A stretch of 64,000 nucleotides of DNA from Ruminococcus sp. Its GTDB lineage: Bacteria; Bacillota; Clostridia; Oscillospirales; Ruminococcaceae. The stretch's first letter is position 1. The number at the start of each line of letters is the position of its first letter. The stretch is from the NCBI GenBank assembly GCA_014799785.1, contig JAAVHI010000026.1:7654-71653 (forward strand). Reading direction: 5' to 3'. The notes beneath the pieces were generated by a model. The model was not told the origin of the DNA. It did not search any database and worked only from the letters and a program-made list of their open reading frames with translations. Shown here piece after piece: positions 34,978-43,453 of the stretch. The translations under genes were made by a program, and so were the position numbers.

Positions 34978-35283
34978 ATGAGTGATAATAAGGATTATGA
35001 AGAATACTTACAGCAGGACGAAAAAAGCTGGGGAGAATTTTTCTCTAATATGAGCAAATATTGGCACGGGGTTATAGAAGAGTGTACCGAGGGCATGGAT
35101 TATGTGCTTGATGATGACGAGTACCATAAAATGCTTGCCGAAGTTAAAGAATATCCCGAGACAGCCTGTTATGCAAGTGATTTGAAAAAGGTACGCATGA
35201 TCGCTAAAACTTCAGATAAAGCCATGAGAGCAATCGGAAAATGTATTGACGGCGCAGCGGCTTTGTTTGGCAAAAAGGAATAA
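34978..35283 (+). CDS. Small acidic hypothetical protein
   Basis: A 101-aa acidic protein with two Trp-containing stretches (EKSWGEFFSN, YWHGVIEEC) and a C-terminal helix DKAMRAIGKCIDGAAALFG. RBS GAGGAGG. It is the last gene of the AAA+ operon and is followed by a strong terminator. Family not recognised. Confidence 0.5.
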   Translation: MSDNKDYEEYLQQDEKSWGEFFSNMSKYWHGVIEECTEGMDYVLDDDEYHKMLAEVKEYPETACYASDLKKVRMIAKTSDKAMRAIGKCIDGAAALFGKKE

Positions 35284-35293
35284 AATAAATTTT

Positions 35294-35331
35294 GCGGACA
35301 TCACCAAATAAAGGTGATGTCCGCATTTTTT
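35294..35331. terminator. Terminator of the AAA+ operon
   Basis: A perfect 12-bp stem GCGGACATCACC / GGTGATGTCCGC with a 7-nt loop, then ATTTTTTA. Confidence 0.92.
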
Positions 35332-35500
35332 ACTCATAGAGCAACTTTTCCAAAGCTTCCTTTGGAATCCTCCAAGTTCTCCCCACCTTAAACCCGGGAA
35401 GCTTCTTGCTCCTAAGCAGATTGTAAATCGTGGTAAGCGAAAGTGAAAGCTCATACGCCGCCTCATAAGGCGTAAGGTAATCGTTGTAATCAGAGATCAT
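35330..35500 (-). CDS. Xis-like helix-turn-helix protein
   Basis: A 56-aa protein, MISDYNDYLTPYEAAYELSL..., with an excisionase-type winged helix: LTPYEAAYELSLSLTTIYNLL, then KLPGFKVGRTWRIPKEAL. The RBS GAAAGGA precedes the ATG at 35500. Such proteins bend DNA at att sites or act as small regulators. Being convergent with the AAA+ operon and inside the island, it is a candidate directionality factor for the element. Confidence 0.8.
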   Translation of the reverse strand: MISDYNDYLTPYEAAYELSLSLTTIYNLLRSKKLPGFKVGRTWRIPKEALEKLLYE

Positions 35501-35599
35501 AAAATCAATCCTTTCAAATATTATTAATAATATGTTGCAGCCAAGTGCAAATCATCAAACTTCAAGTATATATTATATCTACAGAGAAATGAATCAAAT

Positions 35600-35632
35600 C
35601 CCCATATTACCGTGGTTTGCGGTGATATGGGG
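35600..35632. repeat. Hairpin
   Basis: CCCCATATTACCG / CGGTGATATGGGG (near-perfect) with a 7-nt loop, followed by ATAATTTTTC. A possible terminator in the intergenic stretch before the peptide-size genes. Confidence 0.6.
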
Positions 35633-35733
35633 ATAATTTTTCTCTGAAATAATGTATGCGGATTTTTGCCAAAAACATTCGCATACAGCAAAAAATCATC
35701 AAAAAAATAAATTTGAAAGGACGGTATCAATCT

Positions 35734-35814
35734 ATGGGAAAAATGGGTAAAATCATCGGAACGCTTGCAATAGCGGTAGTTACGGCGGTTGTAAAGAACA
35801 TTCTGGACGATTAA
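35734..35814 (+). CDS. 26-aa hydrophobic peptide
   Basis: MGKMGKIIGTLAIAVVTAVV plus KNILDD: a single amphipathic or TM helix with basic start and acidic end. A GAAAGGACGG site lies upstream. Peptides of this size and shape include type I toxins and small membrane regulators; no antisense RNA was identified. Confidence 0.45.
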   Translation: MGKMGKIIGTLAIAVVTAVVKNILDD

Positions 35815-35856
35815 CGCAGACAAAATCTGCGGCAAATTGCGAGAGGAGGCAATAAC

Positions 35857-35988
35857 ATGAACAAGGAGCTTGTACTTAAAATTCTTGCTGCGCTTGCAGG
35901 AACGGCGGCTGTGGTACTTTGCAGCTGTCTCGAAAATGACGTTTCGGAGGAAGTGTTAAAGCTATGCGATCTTACGGACAGCGAGTAA
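35857..35988 (+). CDS. 43-aa lipoprotein-like peptide
   Basis: Begins MNKELVLKILAALAGTAAVV, followed by LCSC and a short acidic tail. RBS GAGGAGG. The hydrophobic helix with cysteines could be a short lipoprotein or a membrane peptide. Function unknown. Confidence 0.5.
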   Translation: MNKELVLKILAALAGTAAVVLCSCLENDVSEEVLKLCDLTDSE

Positions 35989-36053
35989 AAAATTTTCCCG
36001 CCTTATGGCACGTGATCGACACAATTTACGACATCATATTTTCGGCAGAATAA
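35964..36053 (+). CDS. Possible 29-aa peptide overlapping the previous gene
   Basis: MRSYGQRVKNFPALWHVID... starts inside the end of the 43-aa gene in another frame. A GGAGGA lies about 12 nt upstream. It may be translationally coupled or spurious. Confidence 0.25.
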   Translation: MRSYGQRVKNFPALWHVIDTIYDIIFSAE

Positions 36054-36096
36054 AAACCCAAAATCAAAATTCAAAAATTGAAAAGGAGAGATTTAT

Positions 36097-37032
36097 ATGT
36101 CAGCAAACGTAGAAACAATGTTCTTTGTAAGGTACGCACCTTGGCACGGTTTAGGTGTCCGTGTCGAATCGGCGCTTAACTCACAGGAAGCTCTTGAAGC
36201 TTCGGGACTGAATTGGAATGTAATTCAGAAGCCCATTATGACAAGCGGCTATGAACCTATCAACGGTTACAAAGCAAACGTCCGTGAAACCGATAATAAA
36301 GTCCTCGGAGTTGTTACAGACCGCTACAAGGTGGTGCAGAATTCCGAGGCTTTTGCTTTTACTGATGCGCTTCTCGGCGAGGGTGTTAAGTATGAAACCG
36401 CAGGCTCTTTGCAGGACGGAAAGAAAATCTGGATACTCGCCAAGCTTCCCGATAAGTATATTATTGAGGGAGAGCAGATAGATCCATACCTTGTTTTCAG
36501 CAGTTCTCACGACGGAAACGGAGCTATCAAAGTTGCAATGACGCCAATTCGTGTGGTTTGTCAGAATACGCTGAATATCGCACTTTCCACAGCAAAAAGA
36601 GTATGGTCTACCGTTCATGTCGGCGACCTTGCTCATAAAATGGACGAAGCACATAACACGCTTTTGCTTGCGGAAAAATACATGGGCAGGCTCGGTACGG
36701 AATTTGCAAATCTCCGCAAAGTAAAGCTGTCGGATTCCAAGGTTAATGAGTACATCGAAATGCTCCTGCCTATGGACGATAACCCCACAGCGACCCACAG
36801 GAAAAACATTGAACGAATCCGCGAAGATTTGAAAATGCGGTATTTCGACGCTCCCGATTTGAAGCAACTCGGCAAGAACGGATACCGTTTCATAAATGCG
36901 GTATCGGATTTTGCAACCCACGCAAAGCCCCTCCGCGAGACTGCCAACTACCGTGAGAATGTGTTTGCTAAAACAATTGAGGGCAATCCTCTTATCGACA
37001 AGGCGTATGAAATGGTACTTTCGGCAGCGTAA
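36097..37032 (+). CDS. DUF932 phage/plasmid-like protein
   Basis: A 311-aa protein of the DUF932/TIGR03299 type found in phages and plasmids. It has the hallmark PWHGLGVRV start, VLGVVTDRYKVVQNSEAF, and TPIRVVCQNTLNIAL. The biochemical role is not established; the family usually neighbours recombination genes, as here. RBS AAAGGAGAG. It is followed by a small gene and a YqaJ exonuclease, forming a DNA-recombination module. Confidence 0.88.
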   Translation: MSANVETMFFVRYAPWHGLGVRVESALNSQEALEASGLNWNVIQKPIMTSGYEPINGYKANVRETDNKVLGVVTDRYKVVQNSEAFAFTDALLGEGVKYETAGSLQDGKKIWILAKLPDKYIIEGEQIDPYLVFSSSHDGNGAIKVAMTPIRVVCQNTLNIALSTAKRVWSTVHVGDLAHKMDEAHNTLLLAEKYMGRLGTEFANLRKVKLSDSKVNEYIEMLLPMDDNPTATHRKNIERIREDLKMRYFDAPDLKQLGKNGYRFINAVSDFATHAKPLRETANYRENVFAKTIEGNPLIDKAYEMVLSAA

Positions 37033-37046
37033 TAATTATGCAATAG

Positions 37047-37077
37047 AAACGGTCGGGAATTAACACTCGACCGTTTT
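37047..37077 (+). terminator. Hairpin after DUF932 gene
   Basis: AAACGGTCG / CGACCGTTT with a 12-nt loop followed by TCATTTTG. A weak terminator or attenuator. Confidence 0.6.
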
Positions 37078-37095
37078 CATTTTGGGAGTGAGAAA

Positions 37096-37392
37096 ATGTC
37101 GAATAAAATTAAAGCAATAAAAAATATTGAGGATAAATACGGTGCAGTCCTTTTTGGAATGGCTATGACGCACCTTGTTGATATAGGTGTCAGGCATTTG
37201 ACCGACTTTAATTTTAACGAGGCGGTTAAACAGATCAACGAGGGAAGCGAGCAGTATTCCTTGATTTCGACAGAATTTCAGATTGAAATAGTCCGCTGTG
37301 CAACAGAGCTTGCGAAATTTGACATTTGGGACTTATTTTACTACATCAAATTTTATCTTCAAATTTCAGAAAGGAATGATGAAAATGGCTAA
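37096..37392 (+). CDS. Hypothetical protein
   Basis: A 98-aa helical protein, family not recognised. It overlaps the YqaJ gene start by 8 bp, and its tail contains that gene's RBS, so translation is coupled. Likely an accessory of the recombination module. Confidence 0.5.
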   Translation: MSNKIKAIKNIEDKYGAVLFGMAMTHLVDIGVRHLTDFNFNEAVKQINEGSEQYSLISTEFQIEIVRCATELAKFDIWDLFYYIKFYLQISERNDENG

Positions 37393-38323
37393 AATACTTG
37401 CTTCTACGGAAAATATGCCCTACGAGGAATGGCTCGAATACCGCAAAAAAGGTATCGGCGGTTCGGACGCTTCCGTTGTCTGCGGTATTAACAAATACAA
37501 GTCTCCAGTTGAATTGTGGCTTGAAAAAACAGGTCAGTTACCTTATTCCGAGGCAGGAGAAGCGGCGTACTGGGGTACACAGCTTGAGGCTTTGGTAAGA
37601 GCCGAATTTACCAAAAGGACTGGAATTGAAGTCAGCAAATTCAATCAGATTTTACAGCATGAGGACTATCCTTTTATGCTTGCAAATCTTGACGGAACGT
37701 GTCAGCACCCAAACTACGGCACTTGCGTATTTGAAGCAAAAACAGCTTCGGCGTACAAGGCTGCGGAGTGGGAGGATAAAATTCCCGACGAATATATGCT
37801 CCAGATTCAGCATTATATGGCGGTGACAGGTTACAATGGAACGTATATCGCCGTACTTATCGGCGGCAACACTTTCAAGTGGAAATTTATTGAGCGTGAC
37901 GAGGAAATCATTTCAATGCTTACCGAGCTTGAAAAGGATTTCTGGGAACACGTTCAAGACGAACTGCCGCCTGCACTTGACGGTTCGACCGCTTCCGAAA
38001 AATTTCTTGCGGAACGTTTTCCCGACAGTATTCCAAAGTCAAAAATCGAACTTCCAGAGACTGCGGAAAATTTAATTGCAGAGTATAATTCTGCCTGTGA
38101 GAAGTTAGAGGAAATTACCGAGCAGAAGCAAAAAGCCGAGAATCAGCTTAAAGAAATGCTTGGCGAAAATGAAGTCGGAACGTCGGGAAACAGCGTTATT
38201 ACTTGGAAAAGTATGTCACAGGAACGGCTTGACAGCAAGACCTTTAAGGCGGAACACCCCAAACTGTACGCGAGGTATGCTAATAAAATATCTTACCGTA
38301 GATTTTCGATAAAGGCGGTATAG
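37385..38323 (+). CDS. YqaJ-type viral recombinase (exonuclease)
   Basis: A 312-aa lambda-exonuclease/YqaJ family nuclease that resects DNA ends for single-strand annealing. Seen: the start EWLEYRKKGIGGSDASVVCG, the PD-(D/E)XK core with NLDGTCQHP and VFEAKTAS, and ending with a helical tail (TAENLIAEYN...EQKQKAENQL). The ATG at 37385 is favoured by AAAGG spacing among three clustered ATGs. The next gene is a plausible annealing or ssDNA-binding partner. Confidence 0.9.
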   Translation: MAKILASTENMPYEEWLEYRKKGIGGSDASVVCGINKYKSPVELWLEKTGQLPYSEAGEAAYWGTQLEALVRAEFTKRTGIEVSKFNQILQHEDYPFMLANLDGTCQHPNYGTCVFEAKTASAYKAAEWEDKIPDEYMLQIQHYMAVTGYNGTYIAVLIGGNTFKWKFIERDEEIISMLTELEKDFWEHVQDELPPALDGSTASEKFLAERFPDSIPKSKIELPETAENLIAEYNSACEKLEEITEQKQKAENQLKEMLGENEVGTSGNSVITWKSMSQERLDSKTFKAEHPKLYARYANKISYRRFSIKAV

Positions 38324-38333
38324 GAGGTTTACT

Positions 38334-39104
38334 ATGAATACAGATAACTTGAAATCAAAATTGAGTAACAAGGTCAAAGATATTAATGAGGAAAGGACGA
38401 TCGTTATGCAGGAAACAGCCATAACCACCACGGACACAAATTACGCCGCGCTTAAAAATAATGCGCTTGACATCATCAAGAATAACCTTAAAAATCAGCC
38501 GCTCTCTTTGCAGTTGTTTGACATAATAAAGTCGCCGTCGGGAGGTTCAACGTCTTTCACAATTCCCACGCTATCGGGCGAGGTTATGGAAAAATCCATT
38601 ACGGGAATTATTCTCGACTACACCACACCCCGCGCTTACTGGGACACGCCCGATCCTGTTGAGGGTACTCCGCCTGTTTGTTTCAGTTCGGACAGCCTTG
38701 TTTCCCATGACGGCAAGGCTTGCGGTACTTGTCCGTTTAATGATTTCGGTTCAAAGGACGGCGAAACTAACGCTAAGGCTTGCAAGGAAAGCGTGGTTTT
38801 GTTCCTGCTTCGTCCCGATAATATTATGCCGATTTTAGTTCGTGTACCTGTTTCAAGTAAAATGCTTTTCCAGCGGTATATGACGAGACTTATCGGCAAA
38901 ATGATTCCTGTTTCGGGAGTTGTCACGAAAATAACCTTGGAGAAAACCACGAATAAAACGGGTCAGCCCTATGCACTGTATAATTTTGAAGCGGTGGAAA
39001 CTTTAAGTACCGAGGAAGCGGAAAATGCTCATAATTTTGGTAAAAAGTTTATGGAGCTTGTTAATGCTTCGGACGTTAATAGAGAACTTCAGAAAGCGGG
39101 ATAA
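38334..39104 (+). CDS. Putative ssDNA-binding/annealing protein
   Basis: A 256-aa protein. A cysteine pair CGTCPFNDFG near residue 128 and a beta-rich core (MIPVSGVVTKITLE, then YALYNFEAVETL) are consistent with an OB-like ssDNA-binding protein partnered with YqaJ. This rests on context and pattern, not on a firm family match. RBS GGAGG. A terminator follows at 39122. Confidence 0.5.
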   Translation: MNTDNLKSKLSNKVKDINEERTIVMQETAITTTDTNYAALKNNALDIIKNNLKNQPLSLQLFDIIKSPSGGSTSFTIPTLSGEVMEKSITGIILDYTTPRAYWDTPDPVEGTPPVCFSSDSLVSHDGKACGTCPFNDFGSKDGETNAKACKESVVLFLLRPDNIMPILVRVPVSSKMLFQRYMTRLIGKMIPVSGVVTKITLEKTTNKTGQPYALYNFEAVETLSTEEAENAHNFGKKFMELVNASDVNRELQKAG

Positions 39105-39121
39105 AAATTATAAAGAAATTC

Positions 39122-39160
39122 GTCCCTTGAAATTGGTTGTTTCAAGGGACATTTTCTTTG
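39122..39160 (+). terminator. Terminator
   Basis: GTCCCTTGAAA / TTTCAAGGGAC with a 7-nt loop, followed by ATTTTCTTTG. Confidence 0.85.
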
Positions 39161-39182
39161 CAAAAATGAAAGGATAAATATT

Positions 39183-40286
39183 ATGGAACGAAAAATAATT
39201 TGTACAAGCTGCGACCGTGAAATTGACAGTGACGAAAGGACCTACACAATTCACGGAGACATTATTTGCGAGGATTGCGCTGACGGAAAAACTGTTGTCT
39301 GCGACAGGTGCGGGGAACGTATTTGTGACAGCGAAAATGAGGGCGACGAAAACATTACGCTGTGTACCTCATGTTATGATAATTATTATACGACCTGCGA
39401 GATTTGCAATGCGGTAATAAATACCGACGATGCAAGTTATGACGATGGCGACAGGTCGTACTGTGACGAGTGCTACAATAAGCATTGCGGGTCTATTCAC
39501 AATTACAGCTACAAGCCTGAGCTGGTATTTTACGGTAATGGTGACAGGTTTTTCGGTGTTGAGCTTGAGATAGACAATGGCGGAAAATTAAGTGCTAATG
39601 CAGAACGCATATTGAATGCGGGAAATGTTTCTGCCGAACATATTTACATAAAATCTGACGGAAGTCTTGACGACGGAATGGAGATTGTTACACACCCTAT
39701 GACGTTGAATTATCATATAAATTATATGCCTTGGCGTGAGATTATGCAGGAAGCGATTAGGCTGGGATACCACTCTCACCGAACAAATACCTGCGGTCTG
39801 CATATTCATGTGGGTAAAAAATCTTTGGGCGATACTTGTGAATTGCAGGAGGAAAGAATTTCTCGGATATTGTATTTTGTGGAACATCATTGGGAGGAAC
39901 TGCTGAAATTCAGCAGGCGGACGGAATCGCAGATGAACAAGTGGGCGGCGAGGTACGGTTACAAGAACGATCCGTCGGAGATGATCGAACACGCTAAGAA
40001 AACTGGAAACGGTCGGCATAGCTGCGTTAATATCTCAAATTACGACACAATTGAATTCCGTATGTTTCGCGGTACTTTGAAATTAAACAGTTTAATTGCG
40101 GCAATTCAGCTTGTGGATATTATTTGTGAGATGGCTGTCACGTTCAATGATGTGGAAATAAAGCCTATTGGCTGGACGGAATTTGTGGAAAGTATTGACA
40201 TCAAAAAGTATCCCGAATTGATTATCTATTTAAAGGAACGGCGGCTGTATGTCAATGAACCTATGGAAAGCGAGGAGGATGTCTGA
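39183..40286 (+). CDS. Amidoligase with N-terminal zinc ribbons
   Basis: A 367-aa protein. The first 105 residues carry a run of CxxC pairs (CTSC, CEDC, CDRC, CTSC, CEIC, CDEC), a LIM/treble-clef-like zinc array. The C-terminal part matches the Amidoligase_2 (glutamine-synthetase-fold) family: FFGVELEID, KSDGSLDDGMEIVTHP, TCGLHIHVGK and TIEFRMFRGTL. Such enzymes form amide bonds using ATP, on peptides or amines. The stop overlaps the next gene (TGATG), a class II glutamine amidotransferase-like protein, a pairing predicted for peptide-tagging or glutamyl-modification systems. The substrate is unknown. Confidence 0.88.
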   Translation: MERKIICTSCDREIDSDERTYTIHGDIICEDCADGKTVVCDRCGERICDSENEGDENITLCTSCYDNYYTTCEICNAVINTDDASYDDGDRSYCDECYNKHCGSIHNYSYKPELVFYGNGDRFFGVELEIDNGGKLSANAERILNAGNVSAEHIYIKSDGSLDDGMEIVTHPMTLNYHINYMPWREIMQEAIRLGYHSHRTNTCGLHIHVGKKSLGDTCELQEERISRILYFVEHHWEELLKFSRRTESQMNKWAARYGYKNDPSEMIEHAKKTGNGRHSCVNISNYDTIEFRMFRGTLKLNSLIAAIQLVDIICEMAVTFNDVEIKPIGWTEFVESIDIKKYPELIIYLKERRLYVNEPMESEEDV

Positions 40287-41185
40287 TGTGCGCTTTGTTT
40301 GGGTTGATCGACTATGGAAATAGATTCTCGGCAAAGCAGAGAACTAAAATTATTTCTATTTTGTCGGAAGAATGCGAGGTCAGAGGCACGGACGCTACGG
40401 GAATTGCATACAATTCAAACGGCAAACTGCACATTTTCAAACGTGCCGTTCCTGCTCATAAAATGCGGTACAGACTGCCCGAGAATGCCAACATAATTAT
40501 GGGGCATACCCGAATGACTACTCAGGGTTCGGAAAAATTTAATTACAATAATCACCCCTTTTTAGGTACTGCAAACGGTGTAAATTTTGCTCTTGCGCAT
40601 AATGGCGTTCTGCATAATGACAAGCTTTTGAGAAAAACTGAAAATCTTCCCAAAACTCACATTCAAACTGACAGTTATGTGGCGGTACAGCTTATAGAGA
40701 AAGAAAACACCCTCTGTTCCGAAAGACTTAAAAGTATGGCTGAAAAAACAGAGGGTTCATTTTGCTATACTATTCTTAGCGATAGGAACGAGCTGTATAT
40801 TGTCAAGGGTGATAATCCTATTGCTTTGTACAAGTTTGACGGGTTTTATATTTATGCGAGTACCGAGGACATTTTGAAAAATGCTCTGCATGAGTTGAAT
40901 TTATCGAAGTTCGGCAGGGTCAATATTAATTGCGGGGATATTCTGGAGCTTGATTCAAACGGCGCTGTTGAGATAGGGCATTTCAGTTTCCGTGATGGGT
41001 TTTATGGACGTTATCTTCTTGAAACCGACGAAAGCTATCTTGAAGAGCTTGCGTTTGTTTACGGTATTGAGCAGGAGGATATTTCGACGCTGCTTGAATT
41101 TGGCTATGATGTGTTTGACATTGAGGAAATATTATGCTGTCCCGATATGGCGCAGGAATATCTTGACTATATCAGAATGAGGTGA
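40286..41185 (+). CDS. Class II glutamine amidotransferase-like protein
   Basis: A 299-aa Ntn hydrolase. Met removal would expose the nucleophile Cys2 (MCALFGLIDYG). Further motifs: RGTDATGIAY, MGHTRMTTQG, ALAHNGVLHN, QTDSYVAVQL and DGFYIYASTED. These match the glutaminase domain of GlmS/PurF-type enzymes without a synthase domain. It could provide ammonia to, or hydrolyse the amide products of, the amidoligase encoded just upstream. A terminator follows 4 bp after the stop. Confidence 0.9.
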   Translation: MCALFGLIDYGNRFSAKQRTKIISILSEECEVRGTDATGIAYNSNGKLHIFKRAVPAHKMRYRLPENANIIMGHTRMTTQGSEKFNYNNHPFLGTANGVNFALAHNGVLHNDKLLRKTENLPKTHIQTDSYVAVQLIEKENTLCSERLKSMAEKTEGSFCYTILSDRNELYIVKGDNPIALYKFDGFYIYASTEDILKNALHELNLSKFGRVNINCGDILELDSNGAVEIGHFSFRDGFYGRYLLETDESYLEELAFVYGIEQEDISTLLEFGYDVFDIEEILCCPDMAQEYLDYIRMR

Positions 41186-41188
41186 AAA

Positions 41189-41226
41189 AATCCGCTTGCC
41201 GTTTTGAGCAAGCGGATTATTTTTTG
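41189..41226 (+). terminator. Terminator of the amidoligase operon
   Basis: AATCCGCTTGC / GCAAGCGGATT with an 8-nt loop and ATTTTTTTG. Confidence 0.92.
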
Positions 41227-41231
41227 AAAAT

Positions 41232-41342
41232 TCCCAATAGGGTTGTTGTTTATTTTGGAACGTTTCAAAATGTGAAAACTAACTCTATTGGGACGAATTT
41301 TATGCAGAAAAAAGCGTCCCGTTAGAGTATAGGCTATTGGGA
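41232..41342. repeat. TCCCAATAG / CTATTGGGA repeat cluster
   Basis: One TCCCAATAG (41232-41240) and two CTATTGGGA (41285-41293 and 41334-41342). The first pair is an inverted repeat with a 44-bp spacer; the last two are direct repeats. The role is unknown. The rest of 41227-41479 is AT-rich without a gene. Confidence 0.5.
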
Positions 41343-41479
41343 TAGGCAACTCAGTGACAACATATTCTACTCATTTTCCAATTTTTTATTTAATTCTTTT
41401 ATTAGTTTTTAAATATAACAAGATGACTGACATTGTTTGTAGTATACCGTATGTTCAAAAAAACCAAGATATTATGTAA

Positions 41480-42376
41480 CTAAGGTGTATCATCTGTATT
41501 AGTCTGGTCGGTTATAGTATTATTCTGTTCTGTTGATTGTGGATTGTATTGTGACATAATTCCTCGCATTTGAGATATCCCCATCTTTTCCCAACTATAT
41601 GCACTCCGATCAATTCCCGAAATGGAATCTTGTAAATTTCTAAATGTCGTTGGAATTACTACTACCTTTTGAGATATATCGATTACATTTTCAATTCCAT
41701 CTCTTTTTACTTCTATACGACGATCATTGTATATTTCAATTTCATAAACATATGTAATTCTTTGATTTGCTAATGTAGAGTACTCTATTCGACATTCAAA
41801 CTTTAGGGTACTCGATATCTTATCGTCATTCATAGAAAGAATTTTCTCGAATTGAGTTTGGTCTTCAATTTTTATAATGATACTCTCACGTCCACGCAAA
41901 AAAGTTGCACTATTGCTTGTATTATACGTCCACATAGCATCTGTGTCCCTATTTCGTAAAACAGTTTTTGTGCTTATTGTGACATCATTAATATCAATAT
42001 CCGTCTTATTTTCAATTATGAGCAATCGGCAAGTTTGACATGATCGTTTTTGAATATCATCATAAAAATCAAATCCATCTTCTCCAGAAAAAAGCAAAAC
42101 TCTGTTATAATCATTTTGCACAATAAGTTTGTCCAATAATCCTGTAAACTTCGTCAAAATTAGCGTTGGCTTTATAACAACAAACTTACTTCGTTTAAAT
42201 TCTTCTTTTCGTTCATTTTCAAATTTTATAGCCTGTTCTTTTAATTGTTTCTTTGTTCGACTATTTGTATAAATAACAGCAGCCATTGTTGCAATAGCTG
42301 TTAGAATACCAGTGAAAATAGTTGCACCAAATCCCCACCAGTCTGTAGCAACATGTACTATCTCATTCTCATTCAT
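41480..42376 (-). CDS. Single-pass membrane protein, hypothetical
   Basis: A 298-aa protein with one TM helix near the N-terminus (about 15-38), a short coiled coil (KKQLKEQAIKFENERKEEFKR), and a beta-rich soluble domain containing RSCQTCRLLIIENKT. The start at 42376 is set by GAGGAGG 8 nt upstream. The layout resembles membrane-anchored accessory proteins common in mobile islands. Family not recognised. Confidence 0.55.
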   Translation of the reverse strand: MNENEIVHVATDWWGFGATIFTGILTAIATMAAVIYTNSRTKKQLKEQAIKFENERKEEFKRSKFVVIKPTLILTKFTGLLDKLIVQNDYNRVLLFSGEDGFDFYDDIQKRSCQTCRLLIIENKTDIDINDVTISTKTVLRNRDTDAMWTYNTSNSATFLRGRESIIIKIEDQTQFEKILSMNDDKISSTLKFECRIEYSTLANQRITYVYEIEIYNDRRIEVKRDGIENVIDISQKVVVIPTTFRNLQDSISGIDRSAYSWEKMGISQMRGIMSQYNPQSTEQNNTITDQTNTDDTP

Positions 42377-42640
42377 TATTGTCGAACCTCCTCTCAAATA
42401 TTATACTTTGAAAAACAACAATTCACGCAAGAAATGTTTTTTCAAGATAATCTAATATCTTGCCAATATATCAGCTTTTTTAAGACAACTTATTTTATTA
42501 AATAACTTAAATATGATGATTTTTTATTCAATCTCTTTAGGTAATTAATTATATTGCATATCAGATTTAGTTATCAAAACGTTGAAATCATTATTGCAAT
42601 AAATAGGTTCATATGAAATATGTAAATTATATTTGAAAAA

Positions 42641-42829
42641 TCAGACGGTATTTCCTTTTACCGTATATTTACTGCAAATTTGTGCAATAGCTTCATCCTT
42701 TGAGGTAACTCCGTCAATTACCAGATCAGCTAAATTTATAGCCTCTTTAGACGGATTCAATCCCTCTATATTCAGCGAAGCCACAAGACTTCTGTTAAGA
42801 TTTTCACGTGGAATATATTTATCATTCAT
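42641..42829 (-). CDS. VbhA-like antitoxin
   Basis: A 62-aa antitoxin VbhA-family protein. It has the Fic-inhibitory motif (S/T)xxxE(G/N) as SLNIEG (S18 to G23), followed by the family pattern LADLVIDGVTSKDEAIAQI. VbhA proteins plug the Fic active site with that glutamate. No fic gene is adjacent; the nearest is at 53007-54053, beyond the defence cassette. ATG 42829 has AAGGGG 8 nt upstream. The 42377-42640 stretch before it holds no visible gene. Confidence 0.8.
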   Translation of the reverse strand: MNDKYIPRENLNRSLVASLNIEGLNPSKEAINLADLVIDGVTSKDEAIAQICSKYTVKGNTV

Positions 42830-42898
42830 TGTATTCACCCCTTATGGGGTTATTATATCACATTTTAAATTTAAAATCAAGAGAAAGGAATGATTTTT

Positions 42899-43453
42899 AT
42901 GAAAGTTGGTTACGTTCGTGTATCAACTGTGGAGCAGAATACGACTCGGCAGGAGGTGCTTATGAAACAGCTTGGTGTTGAAAAAGTTTACATTGACAAG
43001 ATTTCGGGTAAGTCAGCAGACCGTCCGCAGCTTCGAGAGATGCTGTCATTTGTGCGAAACGGTGATACGGTTATGGTTGAGGCTATTTCAAGGTTCGCAA
43101 GAAATACCAAGGACCTGTTGGAGCTTATTGACGTTTTGCAAAAGAAAGGCGTGGAGTTTATCAGTCAGAAAGAAAAAATTGATACTTCCACGTCAACGGG
43201 ACGTTTTATGCTGACGGTGTTTGCGGCTGTTGCGGAACTGGAACGCGGGTACTTGCTTGACCGTCAGAAAGAGGGGATTGCTGTTGCGAGGTCGCAGGGA
43301 AAGCACAAGGGAAGAAAGCCCATAGCCGTTGATGAACAGCTATGGGTGGGGTTGTTTCCTATTTGGAAAAATGGGGAGATTTCTTCGACAGAGTTCATGC
43401 GGAGAATGGGGATCAGTAATAGTACGTTTTATAGGAGAATTAAGTTACGATAA
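42899..43453 (+). CDS. Small serine recombinase (resolvase/invertase)
   Basis: A 184-aa Hin/resolvase-type enzyme: catalytic start VGYVRVSTVEQNT (Ser9), the SRFARNTKDLLEL helix, the E helix STGRFMLTVFAAVAELERG, and a C-terminal helix-turn-helix (STEFMRRMGISNSTFYRRI). It inverts or resolves DNA between short sites. ATG 42899 fits the RBS AAAGGA. Its 3' end is duplicated in degenerate form at 52897-53000, on the far side of the defence cassette. Confidence 0.95.
   Translation: MKVGYVRVSTVEQNTTRQEVLMKQLGVEKVYIDKISGKSADRPQLREMLSFVRNGDTVMVEAISRFARNTKDLLELIDVLQKKGVEFISQKEKIDTSTSTGRFMLTVFAAVAELERGYLLDRQKEGIAVARSQGKHKGRKPIAVDEQLWVGLFPIWKNGEISSTEFMRRMGISNSTFYRRIKLR

Noticed and set aside
36181..36921. 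Minus-strand 246-codon frame over the DUF932 gene
   Set aside because: Shadow of the DUF932 coding frame; no start signals or family pattern.
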